Source: Actinomycetota bacterium (GTDB lineage: Bacteria > Actinomycetota > Thermoleophilia > Gaiellales > Gaiellaceae). Taken from it: a DNA stretch of 5,621 nt. This document shows positions 5,094 to 5,621 of this stretch, piece by piece. Position 1 is the first letter of the stretch, and each line of letters opens with the position of its first letter. The stretch is taken from the NCBI GenBank assembly GCA_013811645.1, contig JACCUU010000272.1, positions 1-5,621 on the forward strand, in the 5' to 3' direction. The translations under genes were made by a program, and so were the position numbers. Below the pieces are notes generated by a model, which made no database searches, had not been told where the DNA came from, and saw only the letters and a list, made by a program, of their open reading frames with translations.

Positions 5094-5621
5094 ATGAGTC
5101 TGCCGTTTCCTCTGGAATCCCGCCAGCGGGTCGCAGAGCTCGGGTATCGGCCCGCGCTCGACGGCCTTCGCGCGCTCGCGATCGTGGCGGTGCTCCTCTA
5201 CCACACCGGTGGCCTCCTTCCCGGAGGCACGGTAGGCGTCGACCTCTTCTTCGTGTTGAGCGGATTTCTCATCACGACGCTGCTGCTCGAGGAGATCAGC
5301 TCCACCGGATCGCTCTCCTTGCGACGCTTCTACCACCGGCGAGTGGCACGTCTTCTGCCCGCCCTCTTCGTCGTGCTCGCTGCCTTTTTCCTCGTCTCCG
5401 TACTCGTGGCGATCGCCGAACAGGGTTCGCTCGGGAAAGACCTCTTCGGTGTGGCAGCGGGTATCGGTTACTTCTCGAATGTCGCAATGACTGCGGAGCC
5501 GACCACGATGTCAATGCCGGCCGAGCTGAGACACCTCTGGTCGCTGGCGGCCGAAGAGCAGTTCTATCTGGTATGGCCCGCGGTGCTCTTCTTCGTCCTG
5601 TGGGGTCGAGTCCGTCTTGCG
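5094..5621 (+). CDS. Acyltransferase-3 (OatA-like) membrane O-acyltransferase, N-terminal part
   Basis: The first 176 codons of a multi-spanning membrane acyltransferase of the acyltransferase-3 family, whose members add acetyl or other acyl groups to peptidoglycan, O-antigen, exopolysaccharide or secondary metabolites. Visible landmarks: YRPALDGLRALAIVAVLLYH (18-37) with the R-x10-H pair (R26, H37) needed for catalysis in this family, GVDLFFVLSGFLITTLLLEE (48-67), FYHRRVARLLPAL (79-91), and HLWSLAAEEQFYLVWP (147-162), the usual second signature. The reading frame stays open to the end of the window. ATG 5094 has a Shine-Dalgarno sequence and starts the expected distance before the first helix. 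Full-length relatives are either about 350-400 aa, or over 600 aa with a C-terminal SGNH domain; which applies cannot be seen. The 117-bp gap with repeats suggests its own promoter. Nearby glycosyltransferases fit a glycan-modifying role, though the acceptor is unknown. Confidence 0.93.
   Translation, partial: MSLPFPLESRQRVAELGYRPALDGLRALAIVAVLLYHTGGLLPGGTVGVDLFFVLSGFLITTLLLEEISSTGSLSLRRFYHRRVARLLPALFVVLAAFFLVSVLVAIAEQGSLGKDLFGVAAGIGYFSNVAMTAEPTTMSMPAELRHLWSLAAEEQFYLVWPAVLFFVLWGRVRLA

Overview
The window is GC-rich (about two-thirds G+C by eye, with third codon positions mostly G or C). All genes lie on the + strand, and start codons include GTG and TTG. Base composition, start-codon use and protein style suggest a high-GC actinobacterium, possibly Thermoleophilia or a related lineage. 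This is inference from style, not a database match.

Layout: (1) bases 1-95 hold the 3' end of a gene that is probably an MBL-fold metallohydrolase. (2) 152-1090 is a family 2 glycosyltransferase of the polyprenyl-phosphate (GtrB/DPM1-like) type with two C-terminal membrane helices. (3) 1098-2171 is a GT-B fold glycosyltransferase of the GT4 type, 7 bp downstream and probably cotranscribed. (4) 2226-3458 is an exported PQQ-dependent sugar dehydrogenase-like beta-propeller (glucose/sorbosone dehydrogenase family). (5) 3477-4976 is a 12-helix APC-superfamily permease, 18 bp downstream. (6) A 117-bp intergenic stretch carries a perfect stem-loop, a 14-bp tandem repeat and a 12-bp perfect palindrome. 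(7) From 5094 to the window edge is the N-terminal part of an acyltransferase-3 (OatA-like) membrane O-acyltransferase.

The two glycosyltransferases and the acyltransferase point to cell-envelope glycan synthesis and decoration: sugar loading onto a lipid carrier, cytoplasmic sugar transfer, and O-acylation of an exported glycan. The sugar dehydrogenase would act outside the membrane, and the permease takes up an unidentified amino acid or amine. A shared pathway for all five is not shown by the sequence.

No RNA gene, CRISPR array, insertion sequence or phage feature was seen. I do not see an obviously new biological system. The most interesting points are regulatory: a near-identical 12-base element (TACCCTSCGARA) directly upstream of two non-ATG starts, which fits leaderless transcription, and the repeat/palindrome cluster before the acyltransferase gene.
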